A stretch of DNA of 52,046 bases from positions 1 through 52,046 of the forward strand of contig QHWJ01000360.1 of assembly GCA_003222535.1 (NCBI GenBank), read 5' to 3'. Numbering within the stretch: position 1 is the stretch's first letter; the number at the start of each line of letters is the position of its first letter. Shown here in pieces: positions 33,603-44,300 of this stretch. This stretch comes from Acidobacteriota bacterium. Lineage in GTDB: Bacteria; Acidobacteriota; Vicinamibacteria; Vicinamibacterales; CAVVIG01. A program made the translations under genes and the position numbers. The notes beneath the pieces are model-generated. The model did no database searches. It was not told the DNA's origin and saw only the letters and a program-made list of their open reading frames with translations.

Positions 33603-36600
33603 TCATCGAAGCTCCACGGCTCCCGCGCCGACGACTTCTTCGACCTCCGAGATCAGCGCCGGCGATGGCCGCACGCGAATCTGCGAGCCGACATCGACCC
33701 TGACGCGCAGGCGGTTCGGCCCCTCCTCTGTTTCGACCTCGAACGAGACTCTACGGTCCCCACGGTGGCGGGAGAAAATCTCTCCGAGCGTCCGGAGCGT
33801 CATGCGATCGGCCGGCTTCGTGAGGTGAATCGCCACCTCGCGGGCGAGCCGTTCGCGGACGCTCTCGAGCGGCGCGATCTCCGATGCCAGGATGCGCACC
33901 GACTCCTCGTCGCGCTCCAGCTTACCCCGCACCAGGACCATCCTGCCGGTCTCGATCAGACCGGCGCTGCGCTGGAACGCGTCGGGAAACACGATGACTT
34001 CGACGCCGCCCCGCGCGTCCTCCAGCGTGAAGACCGCCATCCGATCGCCCTTCCGCGTCTTGAGCTGGCGCACCGCGGCGACGATGCCGCCGACGCTGGT
34101 GTCGGGCTCGATTGGCTTGGGCCCCCCGGGGGACCGGCCGTTGTCGCGTGGGGCGCTCGACGGCGCATCAGCGAGATCACCGATGGTCCTGGCGCCCAGG
34201 TCCCGGAGGGTGCCGGCATACCGATCGACCGGGTGGCCGCTCCAGTAAAGGCCGAGCGTTTCCTTCTCGTATCCGAGCTGCTCGGTCTCGGTCCACGGCG
34301 CCGCGTCGGGGAGTGGCGCGGCGCTGCCGCGTCCGCCGACGGCCGCCTGCTGGACATGGTCGAACCCGCCGAACAGATGCGCCTGCCCTTCGTCGCGGTC
34401 ACGCTGCAGGCGGGCGCCGTACTCGCACGCGGCGTCCACCGACGCGAGCAGGCGCGGGCGCAGGGCGGCGGACGGCATCGCCGCTCCGCCGGCAAGCGAG
34501 TCGCACGCGCCCGCCTTGATGAGGCTCTCGAAGACGCGCTTGTTGACGAGCCGAAGATCGAGATCCTCGCACAGGGTCGCGAGCGACCGGATTCCGCCCT
34601 GTTTCTTCCGGACCTCGACGAGCGATTCGATGGCGCCTGCGCCGACGTTCTTGATCGCGGTCAGGCCGAAACGGACGCCCTGCGGCGTCACCGTGAAGCG
34701 GAGCTGGCTTTCGTTGATGTCCGGCGCCAGCACCGGAATCTGGCGATCCCGGCACTCGCCGAGATAGAGCGCCAGTTTGTCGGTGTTCTGCGCTTCGATC
34801 GTCAGCAGCGCGGCCGCGAAGTGCCATGGGTAGTTCGCCTTCAGATACGCCGTCTGGTACGCCAGCAGGGCGTAAGCGGTCGAGTGCGCCTTCGGGAACC
34901 CGTACCCGGCGAAGTGCTCCATCAAGTCGAAGATCGGCCCGGCCTTCTTTTCGTGAATGCCGTTCTTCTTTGCCCCTTCGACGAACTTGCCGCGCTGTTT
35001 CGCCATCACCTCGGGATTCTTCTTCCCCATGGCCCTGCGGAGAATGTCGGCTTCACCGAGCGTGAAGCCGCCGAGCTCCCGGGCGATCCCCATCACCTGC
35101 TCCTGGTACGCGATGACGCCGTAGGTGGGCTCGAGAATCGGCTCGAGCTCGGGCAGCTCGTACTTAATCTCCGTCTTTCCCTGCCTGCGCGCGATGTAGT
35201 CGTCCACCATCCCGCTGCGCAGCGGGCCGGGCCGATAGAGCGCGTTCAAGGCGATCAGATCGTCGAGGCGCTGCGGCCTGGCCTTGCGCAGAATGTCGCG
35301 CATGCCGCTGCTCTCGAACTGGAAGATGCCGTAGGTCTGGCCCTCCTGAAAAATCTGATACGTCTTCGCATCGTCGAGCGGGATGTTATCGATGTCGAGG
35401 GTCACACCCGTCGTCTGCCTGATCTCCTGAATCGCGTCGAAGATGAGCGTCAGCGTGCTCAAGCCCAGGAAGTCCATCTTCAGGAGGCCGACGCGCTCGA
35501 TCTCTTTCATCGACCATTGCGTGACGATCTCATCGTGCGCGCCCTTGTAGAGCGGCGCGTATTCCGTGATCGCCCTGGGCGCGATGACGACCCCCGCGGC
35601 GTGCACCGATGCATGACGGGTCATCCCCTCGAGGCGCCTGGCGACGTTGAGGAGCTCCTTGACCTTCGGATCGTTCTGCTCCATCTGACGGAGCGGCTCG
35701 CTCTCCTCGAGCGCCTTCGCGAGCGTCATGTCGAGCGTCGGCGGGATCTGTCTGGCCACCTTGTCCACGTCGGCGAAGGTCATCTCGAGCACGCGCCCGA
35801 CGTCGCGCACGACCGCCTTCGCCTTCATCGTCCCGAACGTGATGATCTGCGCGACGTTCTCGCGGCCGTATTTCCTGGTGACGTACTCGATCACTTCGCC
35901 GCGGCGCCGCTCACAGAAATCGATGTCGATGTCGGGCAGCGACACGCGCTCCGGATTCAGAAAGCGTTCGAAGATGAGGTCGAAGTCGATCGGGTCGACG
36001 TCGGTGATCCGCATGCAGTATGCGACGAGGCTGCCGGCGGCCGACCCGCGCCCGGGACCGACCGGGATACCCTGCTCGCGCGCGTAGCGGATGAAGTCCC
36101 AGACGATCAGGAAGTACCCCGCGTACTTCATCTTCTTGATCATGTCGAGCTCGTACGAGAGCCGCAGCTCGTATTCCTCGATCGTGTGCCGCATCCCGCC
36201 GGACGCCGCAATCTGCTTCAAACGCGGCAGCCGCTGCCTGAACCCCTCGCGCGCGACGTGCTCGAAGTATTCGTCGAGCGTGAAGCCGGGCGGCACGTCG
36301 AAATTCGGCAGGTAGCTCTCGCCTTCGCCGATCATCACGTTGCAGCGCTCGGCGATGCCGATCGTGCTCGCCAGCGCGTCGGGAAACTCCTTGAAGACTT
36401 CCGCCATCTCCTCCGCGGTCTTGAGAAAGAACTGCCTGGCGTCGTACCGGAGCCGTTTCGGATCGTTGAACCCCTTGCCGGTACCGATGCACAACAGGAC
36501 GTCGTGCGGGTGCGCGTCGCTCTCGCGCAGGTAGTGCACGTCGTTCGTGCACACCAACGGCAGATTCAGATCCCGCGCGATCGCCGGAATCCCGCTGTTG

Positions 36601-37157
36601 ACGAGCCGCTGCTCCTCGATGCCGTGCCACTGCATCTCGAGGAAGAAATTGTTCGGGCCCAGGATGTCGCGGTACGCCGCCGCCGCTTCCACGGCCTTGC
36701 GCGCCTGCGAGTGCGAGAGCCCTTCGGCCACTTCGCCTTTCAGGCAGCTGCTCAAGCCGATGAGCCCTTTGGAATGCCGCGCGAGCAGCTCCTTGTCGAT
36801 CCGCGGCTTGTAGTAGAAGCCGTCCGTATAGCCGGCCGACACCAGCTTGATCAGGTTGTGGTAGCCCTCCAGATCTTCAGCCAGCAGCACCAGATGGTTC
36901 TGCGTCGCGCCGGGGTTGCCGCTCTTCTCGAGCCGGCTGCCGGGCGCGACGTACACCTCGCATCCGAGAATCGGGTTGAGGCCCCGCTGCCGCGCGTGAT
37001 CGTGGAAGATCACCGACGAGAACAGGTTCCCGTGCTCGGTGACCGCGATCGCCGGCATCCCGAGCGCGACCGCCTCGTCGAGCACCTCGTCGATGCGGCA
37101 CGCGCCGTCGAGCAGCGAAAACTCGGTGTGGAGGTGCAGGTGTACGAACTCAGACAT
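33603..37157 (-). CDS. dnaE: DNA polymerase III subunit alpha
   Basis: 1184 residues, the replicative polymerase. The PHP domain opens MSEFVHLHLHTEFSLLDGA and continues with AVTEHGNLF, GCEVYVAPGSR and LIGLSSCLKGEV. The palm carries PGRGSAAGSLVAYCM and the catalytic PDIDIDFCERRRGEVIEY. The finger and beta-clamp regions follow, then an OB domain (about 1010-1090, MAVFTLEDARGGVEVIVFP). The PHP motif reads Thr-Glu-His where many have Thr-Asp-His. The ATG at 37157 is chosen over an upstream frame that runs through a repeat. Confidence 0.97.
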   Translation of the reverse strand: MSEFVHLHLHTEFSLLDGACRIDEVLDEAVALGMPAIAVTEHGNLFSSVIFHDHARQRGLNPILGCEVYVAPGSRLEKSGNPGATQNHLVLLAEDLEGYHNLIKLVSAGYTDGFYYKPRIDKELLARHSKGLIGLSSCLKGEVAEGLSHSQARKAVEAAAAYRDILGPNNFFLEMQWHGIEEQRLVNSGIPAIARDLNLPLVCTNDVHYLRESDAHPHDVLLCIGTGKGFNDPKRLRYDARQFFLKTAEEMAEVFKEFPDALASTIGIAERCNVMIGEGESYLPNFDVPPGFTLDEYFEHVAREGFRQRLPRLKQIAASGGMRHTIEEYELRLSYELDMIKKMKYAGYFLIVWDFIRYAREQGIPVGPGRGSAAGSLVAYCMRITDVDPIDFDLIFERFLNPERVSLPDIDIDFCERRRGEVIEYVTRKYGRENVAQIITFGTMKAKAVVRDVGRVLEMTFADVDKVARQIPPTLDMTLAKALEESEPLRQMEQNDPKVKELLNVARRLEGMTRHASVHAAGVVIAPRAITEYAPLYKGAHDEIVTQWSMKEIERVGLLKMDFLGLSTLTLIFDAIQEIRQTTGVTLDIDNIPLDDAKTYQIFQEGQTYGIFQFESSGMRDILRKARPQRLDDLIALNALYRPGPLRSGMVDDYIARRQGKTEIKYELPELEPILEPTYGVIAYQEQVMGIARELGGFTLGEADILRRAMGKKNPEVMAKQRGKFVEGAKKNGIHEKKAGPIFDLMEHFAGYGFPKAHSTAYALLAYQTAYLKANYPWHFAAALLTIEAQNTDKLALYLGECRDRQIPVLAPDINESQLRFTVTPQGVRFGLTAIKNVGAGAIESLVEVRKKQGGIRSLATLCEDLDLRLVNKRVFESLIKAGACDSLAGGAAMPSAALRPRLLASVDAACEYGARLQRDRDEGQAHLFGGFDHVQQAAVGGRGSAAPLPDAAPWTETEQLGYEKETLGLYWSGHPVDRYAGTLRDLGARTIGDLADAPSSAPRDNGRSPGGPKPIEPDTSVGGIVAAVRQLKTRKGDRMAVFTLEDARGGVEVIVFPDAFQRSAGLIETGRMVLVRGKLERDEESVRILASEIAPLESVRERLAREVAIHLTKPADRMTLRTLGEIFSRHRGDRRVSFEVETEEGPNRLRVRVDVGSQIRVRPSPALISEVEEVVGAGAVELR

Positions 37158-37168
37158 GGGTATCCGTG

Positions 37169-37270
37169 AGATTGCAGGATGACGGGATTGCAGAATTGCA
37201 GGAAGTAAAGGCAGAAGGCCCTCGATCCTTCCCTTCCTGCAATCCTGCAATTCTGCAATTCTGCAATTGC
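37169..37270. repeat. Foldback array of about 8-bp units between guaA and dnaE
   Basis: The left arm (37169-37203) has GATTGCAG-like units. The right arm (37236-37270) has CTGCAATC, then three CTGCAATT. The arms are complementary, and the spacer itself contains GGAAG and CTTCC. The array ends next to the guaA stop codon (37272-37274) and reaches to about 12 bases before the dnaE ATG. Confidence 0.83.
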
Positions 37271-37271
37271 G

Positions 37272-38870
37272 TCATTCCCATTCAATCGTCGACGGTGGCT
37301 TGGACGAAATGTCGTACACGACCCGGTTGATGCCTTTGACTTCGTTGACGATGCGCGAAGACATGCGCGCGAGCAGATCGTGCGGCAACCGCGCCCAGTC
37401 CGCCGTCATGCCGTCGCGGCTCTCGACTGCACGGATCGCGACCGTGTATTCATAGGTCCGCTCGTCGCCCATCACGCCCACGCTCTGCACCGGCAGCAGC
37501 ACCGCGAAGCTTTGCCACAGCCGCGTGTACCACCCCTCGCGCTTCACTTCTTCCGAGACGATCGCGTCGGCGCGCCGCAACAGCGCCAGGCGTGACGGTG
37601 TCACCTCGCCCAGGATCCTGACGGCGAGCCCCGGCCCGGGAAACGGCTGGCGGACGACGAACTCCTCCTCCAGTCCCAGCTTGCGGCCGACCGCGCGCAC
37701 TTCGTCCTTGAACAGCTCGCGCAGCGGCTCGACCAGCTTCAGTCGCATCCGGTCCGGCAAGCCGCCGACGTTGTGATGGCTCTTGATCATCGACGACTGA
37801 CCGACGATCGCGATCGATTCGATCACGTCGGGGTACAACGTGCCCTGCGCGAGGAAATCCACCCGACCCAGCTTCGCCGCCTGCGTGTCGAACACCTCGA
37901 TGAACGTCGCGCCGATGACCTTGCGCTTCCTTTCGGGATCCGTCACGCCGGCCAGCCGATCGAGAAACAGCCCCGAGGCGTCGACGAACACGAGCGGGAG
38001 CTGCAGCCGCTCGAGCCGCGTGCGAATCTGGATCGCTTCGTCGAGCCGCAGGACGCCGTTGTCGACGAAAATGCACGTCAGCCTGTCGCCGACCGCGCGG
38101 TGAATGATGACGGCCGCCACGGTCGAGTCGACACCGCCGCTCAGGGCGCACACCACGCGGCCGCCGCCGACCTGTGCGCGGATGCGCGCCGTGGCTTCTT
38201 CGACGAACGACGCCATCGTCCAGTCGCCGGTGCAGCCGCAGATGCCGAAGGCGAAGTTCCGGAGGATCTCGAGGCCGCGCTCCGTGTGGACGACTTCCGG
38301 GTGAAACAGAATGGCATACAACGCCCGGCCGGGATCCGACATCGCGGCGATCGGCGCGTTCGCGCTCGTCGCGACCACGGAGAATCCATCGGGCGCCGCA
38401 GCCACCAGGTCGCCATGGCTCGCCCACACGCGGATTTCGTCGGGGACATCGGCAAACAGCGCCGCCGGATCGGCGACCGCAACGGCACCGCGGGCGCCAG
38501 AAGTGGCGGCGGATTCACGGATACCCGCCCGGCCCGTGATCGTGACCGTGGCGTGGCCGAACTCGCGCTGAGGGGCCGCGGCGACGCGTCCGCCCAGCGC
38601 ATCCGCCATCAACTGCATGCCGTAGCAGATGCCGAGCACGGGACAGCCGAGCCGATACACCGCGGCGTCGCACTTCGGCGCGCCGGCCTGGGAGACGCTC
38701 TTCGGGCCACCCGACAAGATGATGCCGACCGGGCGACGATCCCGAATCTCCTCGATCGGCGCGTCCGGTGCCCAGACTTCCGAGTACACGGACAGCTCCC
38801 GCAGGCGCCGCGCAATCAATTGCGTGTACTGCGACCCGAAATCCAGAACGATGATGGTTTGATGCGCCAC
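37272..38870 (-). CDS. guaA: GMP synthase (glutamine-hydrolysing)
   Basis: 532 residues. The class I amidotransferase domain (about 1-200) has [17 protein letters not shown], the nucleophile cysteine in [12 protein letters not shown] and [11 protein letters not shown]. The ATP-pyrophosphatase domain has the P-loop [13 protein letters not shown], and the dimerisation domain shows [18 protein letters not shown] and ends [13 protein letters not shown]. It converts XMP to GMP. The GTG at 38870 is chosen because the family N-terminus starts just before IIVLDFGSQ. The gene is divergent from the propeller gene at 38906. Confidence 0.96.
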   Translation of the reverse strand: MAHQTIIVLDFGSQYTQLIARRLRELSVYSEVWAPDAPIEEIRDRRPVGIILSGGPKSVSQAGAPKCDAAVYRLGCPVLGICYGMQLMADALGGRVAAAPQREFGHATVTITGRAGIRESAATSGARGAVAVADPAALFADVPDEIRVWASHGDLVAAAPDGFSVVATSANAPIAAMSDPGRALYAILFHPEVVHTERGLEILRNFAFGICGCTGDWTMASFVEEATARIRAQVGGGRVVCALSGGVDSTVAAVIIHRAVGDRLTCIFVDNGVLRLDEAIQIRTRLERLQLPLVFVDASGLFLDRLAGVTDPERKRKVIGATFIEVFDTQAAKLGRVDFLAQGTLYPDVIESIAIVGQSSMIKSHHNVGGLPDRMRLKLVEPLRELFKDEVRAVGRKLGLEEEFVVRQPFPGPGLAVRILGEVTPSRLALLRRADAIVSEEVKREGWYTRLWQSFAVLLPVQSVGVMGDERTYEYTVAIRAVESRDGMTADWARLPHDLLARMSSRIVNEVKGINRVVYDISSKPPSTIEWE

Positions 38871-38893
38871 GGGGGGAACCGAAGGATAAACGC

Positions 38894-38899
38894 TATTAT
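38894..38899 (+). promoter_or_regulatory. Possible -10 element giving a leaderless transcript
   Basis: TATTAT at 38894-38899 (overlapped by TATAAC at 38897-38902) is the only AT-rich block in the short gap between guaA and the propeller gene. Transcription about six bases downstream would begin at the GTG start codon itself at 38906. No clear -35 or ribosome site is visible. Confidence 0.3.
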
Positions 38900-38905
38900 A
38901 ACGGT

Positions 38906-40327
38906 GTGGGCCGTTGGCCAACCACAAGATGTTGTATTGCAGTTGCCCTGATCGCGGCCTGCTGTGCCGCGATCGGCGCGCAGGCGCCCGCCCCGCGACC
39001 ACACCCGAACAAGATGCCGCCCCTCTCGAAAATCGATCTCCGCACGCCGGCGCCTCTGGTGCCGGTCGCGCCGGTCTGGACGCTCGCCTTCAACAACCAG
39101 TTGACGGTGCCCCCCGCCTACGACGAGACGCGCGCCTATATTTCGATCGAGGGGGATCGCATCGTCGCGTACGATCTGGTCTCCGGCATCCGGGAATGGA
39201 TCGTCTCCGCGCAACCCCAGATGGAGCCGGTCGCCGGTGGCGGTCTGCTCTTCTTGATCGAGCCCGGCACATTGACGGCGCTCCACACCGCTGACGGCTC
39301 GATCGCCTGGCAGGTGCCCTTCACCGAAAGGCTCGTGGTACGGCCCGTGTGGGACAACGGCTGGTTGATCATGGCAAGCGAACGCGGCGAGATCGGCGCG
39401 ATTCGCGCGTCCGACGGCAAGCTCATCTGGCGTCGCGACATCAATTCCCCGGCGCATGCCGCTCCCGCGCTGGCATCGGACCGTCTGTACGTGCCGACCA
39501 GCGACCGCCGCATCGTCGCGCTGCAGGTCGAAACCGGTGAGCCCGTATGGGAGCGCCGCGTCGGCGGCACGCCGAACGACGTTCTCGCCCTCGACGAGCG
39601 CCTCTACGTCGGCGCGAACGACAATTTCTTCTATTGTCTGACGACGAAGGACGGCCGGGTCGACTGGAAATGGCGAACCGGCGGCGATGCGATCGGGCTG
39701 CCGATCGTCGACGACCATCGCGTGTATTTCGTGGCGCTCGACAACATCCTGCGCGCGCTCGATCTGAACAGCGGCGTCCAGCATTGGATGCGGCCGCTGT
39801 CGATACGGCCGGCCTGGGGACCGGTGCGCGCGGGATCGACGCTCGTTGTCGCCGGACAGGCGGCGGCCCTGCGCGCCTTCAACGTCAAAGACGGCGCCGT
39901 GACCGGCACGATCACGCCGGGCCTTCCGGCGTCGACCGCGGCCCCGAGCGTCGGCGGTTTCGGAAACAAGGAATTGGGGACCACGGCCGCTCCGGTGACG
40001 GCAGCCCCGCCGGGCCCGGAACCGCCGACGACACCAGCGCCTGTCACCGCTCCATCCAGTACCGGCCCCCGCAGCGAAACACCGGTGACTGCCGCCCCGG
40101 CGAAGAGCCCGGCCGTCGCCATGGCCGCCGACACCGAGTCCGCCGCACCGCCGCACGTGTTCGTGGATCCGTCGACTGGTCTGCCACTGCTGTTGATGAT
40201 GACTCGTGACATCGCACGAGGCGCAGCCGCGACGCTGGTGACGCGCAGCTTCGAGCCGGCGATCACGCCGCTTGTGGCGTTGCCCAACCTGACTATGCTC
40301 GCGCCGACGCCCCAACCGTCGAAGTGA
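38906..40327 (+). CDS. PQQ-like beta-propeller lipoprotein, BamB-like
   Basis: 473 residues. The N-terminal signal [19 protein letters not shown] contains a plausible lipobox (IAAC), so the protein may be lipid-anchored. Propeller blades of the PQQ/BamB type follow, with repeated [61 protein letters not shown] and [12 protein letters not shown]. The last 150 residues are Pro/Ala/Thr-rich and low-complexity, with a short hydrophobic segment near LPLLLMM. The role is unknown; outer-membrane assembly is a possibility. The 3' end overlaps the convergent membrane-protein gene by 35 bases. Confidence 0.75.
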   Translation: MGRWPTTRCCIAVALIAACCAAIGAQAPAPRPHPNKMPPLSKIDLRTPAPLVPVAPVWTLAFNNQLTVPPAYDETRAYISIEGDRIVAYDLVSGIREWIVSAQPQMEPVAGGGLLFLIEPGTLTALHTADGSIAWQVPFTERLVVRPVWDNGWLIMASERGEIGAIRASDGKLIWRRDINSPAHAAPALASDRLYVPTSDRRIVALQVETGEPVWERRVGGTPNDVLALDERLYVGANDNFFYCLTTKDGRVDWKWRTGGDAIGLPIVDDHRVYFVALDNILRALDLNSGVQHWMRPLSIRPAWGPVRAGSTLVVAGQAAALRAFNVKDGAVTGTITPGLPASTAAPSVGGFGNKELGTTAAPVTAAPPGPEPPTTPAPVTAPSSTGPRSETPVTAAPAKSPAVAMAADTESAAPPHVFVDPSTGLPLLLMMTRDIARGAAATLVTRSFEPAITPLVALPNLTMLAPTPQPSK

Positions 40328-41297
40328 CGGGCGAGGGACGGATCGCTTCCGCGCGGCGCGACGCGAATCCCTGATAAAGCGCGAGGTACGCGCCGAGCGC
40401 GGTCAGCCCCAGATACTCGAACGCGAGACCTCGAAACAGCAGCGCGGCGACCTGGAGCGGGAACACCGCGAGCCCGACGAGCGGCACGAACGCGATCAGC
40501 CCGACGCCGGACCACGCGAGCGCCGACGCCAGCGTCGCGGCGACGACGAGGGCGACCACCACCAGAAACACACCGGCGAGGTCGCGGAACTCCGCCCGGA
40601 TGAACCTCGCGCAGGCGCGGGGGGCCTGGCCGAGGCCGACGCCTTCGACGGCCATCGCAATCTGCAACAGGAGATAGAGACAGTTGATCACCGTGAACCA
40701 TGCGACGAGCAGCGCCGCCGCGAGCGCGGCGATGAACGCCCACCCGATGATCAGGACACGTCCTTCCGCGGCGCGGTAGCCGTACACGACAAACGCGAGA
40801 TACGCGGCGATGGAGACGGCGTACACCACCATCAACGCGAGACCCAGCGCCAGATACGGTCGAAACAGGCGCGCACACCCTTCGATGAACCGTTGTAGCG
40901 TGAACCGTGAAGCGCTGCGCAGCCGATCGAGCGTCAGCGGCTGGCGCTCGATCGGCCCGGCCCCGGCGTTGGCCGCTGTCATGACCTCCACGGTCCCTCC
41001 CTTGACGGCGAACATCAGCACCGACCCGCCGAGGAGCACGAGCGTGAAAGCGGTCGCAAAGGCGACGAGCGCCACCGGCTCGGACAGGAGCGCGCTGGCA
41101 ATCGTCGTGAAGATTTCGCGGAGGCTTCCCTGCAACAGGTCCGCGAGGTCGGCGCCGAGCAGGACCGCCACGAGGATCGCCGCGCCGACGATGGGCACCG
41201 CGAGCAGCATCTGAAACGTCGTCTCGGCGATGAACTGAATGGCCACCGTCGGCCAGTTCGCCGCCGCCAGGAGCGCGCCGCGCTTGAGGAGATGCAT
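40293..41297 (-). CDS. Polytopic membrane protein of unknown function
   Basis: 334 residues, not recognised. About six to seven hydrophobic stretches are visible, including MLLAVPIVGAAILVAVLLGA, VALVAFATAFTLVLLGGSVL, a pair near YLALGLALMVVYAVSIAAYL and FIAALAAALLVAWF, and VFLVVVALVVAATLASAL near the C-terminus. A charged cytoplasmic region with QPLTLDRLRSASRFTLQRFI lies between. The plan resembles DUF-type integral membrane proteins with buried polar turns; no transporter motif is seen. A TATAGT at 41316-41321 (minus strand) may be its -10. The ATG at 41297 is chosen as the first start at the hydrophobic domain. Confidence 0.65.
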   Translation of the reverse strand: MHLLKRGALLAAANWPTVAIQFIAETTFQMLLAVPIVGAAILVAVLLGADLADLLQGSLREIFTTIASALLSEPVALVAFATAFTLVLLGGSVLMFAVKGGTVEVMTAANAGAGPIERQPLTLDRLRSASRFTLQRFIEGCARLFRPYLALGLALMVVYAVSIAAYLAFVVYGYRAAEGRVLIIGWAFIAALAAALLVAWFTVINCLYLLLQIAMAVEGVGLGQAPRACARFIRAEFRDLAGVFLVVVALVVAATLASALAWSGVGLIAFVPLVGLAVFPLQVAALLFRGLAFEYLGLTALGAYLALYQGFASRRAEAIRPSPVTSTVGASARA

Positions 41298-41340
41298 CAG
41301 GTCCAAATCGATTTCACTATAGCACCCGTGTATCCTGTGC

Positions 41341-44300
41341 TTGACGGTGTCCTTCATCCTGCGCATCGTGCGCGTCGGCGTCCCAGCCGCGCTCGTCGTT
41401 GGTCTGACCGGGTGGGGCCTCGAGCGGGCTCGTTTCGGCCCATCCGACGAGTCCGCGCTGAGCCGGGTGGAGGCCGAGCTCCGGGACCGGCTCGACACCG
41501 ACGCCGCCACGCTCGGGACGATCGCGATGCGCATCGCCGGCGAGCCGGAAACGGTGCGCACCACGTCGCGGGATCAGGCGGCCGTCAAACGGCTCTTCGA
41601 CATCGTCGCCGCAGCCATGCCGGCCGACGAGCCGGGGCGCACCGGCATCACCGTGTATGACGCGATCGGGGAACCAATTGCGTGGGCGGGCCGCGTATCC
41701 GATCTGCTGAAGGAACGCGTTCAGGGACCCGCCACGCTGCTGATTGCGCCAGGCACGCTCGGCCCCCACCTCATTCGCATCGATCCGGTGTCCAGTGAGG
41801 GCGTCCGCAGAGCCGTTGTCGTCGTCGAACGGACGCTTGGCACGGTACAGGGCGCTCCGGGGCTGAGCGACACGTTCGCGCTGCCGACGTCGCTCGCGCC
41901 GGTGACGTTGCGGGCGCGCGCGAGCGTCGCCCCGGCGCCACCTCGCGCGTTCACCTTCGTCGTCGCCGCACGCGACGGCGGGTTCGTGCTCGAAGCCGAG
42001 GTGCCGCCGGCCGCTCTCGCCGCCGCCCGGGCGCATTGGCGGCAGGTGACGCGGGCCGCCATGCTGGGCGTCGTGGCCGGTACCTTGCTGTTGTGCACCG
42101 GTCCCATCATCGATCGCCGCCGTCAGACGCGCGAGGTGAGCCGATTCCTCGCGACGACCGCGCTGCTGATCGTGGTGCTGGTCGGTGTCCGGGTCATGCT
42201 GTATTTCGCACTGACGCCGATTGCTCCCACGTCCGCGCCGACCCCGTTCGATCTGTTGCTCACGACGCTCACGATGGCGACCGTCGTGTGGCTGGTGCTG
42301 GACCTGACCGAGCGGCGCCGGTTCGCGCGGCCACGGCCGCGCATGCTCGCGTCGACCGCGGGCGCCGCGACGGCCGTCGCGGCCGGCTATTTCGCGGCGG
42401 GCCTGGCGAACCTCTGGCTGCTCTGGGGCTACGAACGCGTGCTGCGGCGCGTGGTGGCCGACACGAACCTGGACCTGCTCCATTTTTCCCTGCATCCGGT
42501 GAGCGCCAGCCGCCTCGCCGTGGAGTTCGCGCTCGTGCTGTTGCACGCCGCGGTGATCTGGGGTGCAGCCGCGATCATTCGTGTGCCGGCGGCGGCGTGG
42601 CGCGCGCCACGCGTGCCGTCGTGGCGTGTCACGGCCGCGAGCGCCTGGCTCGCCGGCGCACTGGCCGCCACGACGGTTGGTCGCTTCGTCGGGCCGCCTG
42701 TCCCGCTCGGCCCGCTGTGGGTGGCGCTCATCGTCGCGGGCGCGTCGGCAAGCGCGCTCGCTCGCGTGGGCGGGCGGATGCGCCGCGTCTCGCAATCCGC
42801 GCGCCTCGCGGTCTTCTTCCTGGCGCTCCTTGCGCCGGCGTTCGCCATGTATCCGTCGCTGCTGGCCCACGCCACGGAGGCCAAAGAGCGGCTCGTGGCG
42901 ACGGAGTTCGGACCGCAGGCGGCGAACCTGCGTGAGGATCTGCAGCGGCGGCTGACGCGAGCGGTCGAGCAGATCGACGCGATTCCGTCGTTGGACGACC
43001 TGCTGCGGTTCGATGTTCCGGCGCCGACCAGGGACCCCACGCGCGCCTTCGTCGTCTGGTCGCGCACCGATCTCGCCACGTTTCGTCTGACGTCAGCCGT
43101 CGAGCTCTACGGCCCGGACGGACGGCTCGTGAGCCGCTTCGCCAGCCTGCCGGAATACGCCACGACACCGTTTCGAGCGCCCGGATGCACCTGGGATCAA
43201 CTGTTCGAGGAGGTGTCGCCGTTCGGGTCGAGCGAGCGCCACGTGCTCCGTACCGGCCGGGGCGTCTGCGTGCGCGGGCGCCTTGTCGGCAGCATCGTCG
43301 TGCGCGTGATGCTCGACTACCGCACGCTGCCGTTCATCTCGTCCCAGAGCCCGTATCTCGAGTCGCTGCGGCCGAACCGGGAGGCGCCGCCGGAAGGCGT
43401 GTCGGGCCGCGACGTCGAGTTCGTGGTGTACGGATGGAGCCGCGCGCCGATTTTTGAATCCGGGACGCGTGTCTGGACGCTGCCCGATGCCGTCTTCCAG
43501 CGCCTGATCGAATCGCGGGCGCAGTTCTGGGCGACCCTCGATCGCGACGACGAGGCGTTTCGCGTGTATTTCCAGAGCGACCGCGGCGGGATTTACGCGC
43601 TTGGGTATCCGGTCATCAGCTGGACCGGCCATCTGATCAACCTGGCGGAGCTGGTCATGCTGGCGGCGGCCTTGTACGTCGCGCTGCTCGCCGCCTGGAC
43701 GCTTGCCGGCGCGCTCACGCTGCGCACGGCGCCCAGCGGCGGCGCGCTGCTCCGCGAAGTGCGGTCCAGCTTCTATCACAAGCTGTTTCTCGCGTTCCTT
43801 GCGGGCGCCGTCGTTCCGGTGTTCATCCTGGCGATCTTCACGCGGACCTACGTCGCGACGCAGCTCCTCGCGGGCGCCGAGGAGGCCGCGGCGCGAACCG
43901 TCACGACGGCGCAGCGGCTCGTCGAGGACTACGCGGGGCTGCAGCAGCGCCGCGCGGCCGCGCTCGGCGCGATCGACGATCAGCTCATGGTGCTGGTTCG
44001 TCGTGCCATCGACGAGGACGTCAATCTCTTCGATCGGTCGCACCTGCAGGCCACGAGCGCGCGCGACCTGTTCGCCTCGCAGCTGCTCTCGATGCGGACG
44101 CCGGCCGCCGTGTACCGGGCCATCCTCCTCGAACGGTTGCCGGCGTTTGTCGGCGAGGAGCGGGTGGGCGATTTTCCGTACCGGGTGGCTGCGGCTCCCG
44201 TGAGGGCCAGCGGCCGCCAGGGAATCGTCACCGTGGCGCTGACGAACCGCCAGCAGGAAATCGAGCAGCAGATCGACGAGCTCGATCGCCGGGTGCTCTC

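Noticed and set aside
33765-37169. 1134-codon open frame on the plus strand across dnaE
   Set aside because: It is antisense to dnaE, lacks any recognisable motif and has the Arg/Asp/Val-rich composition expected of a high-GC shadow frame.
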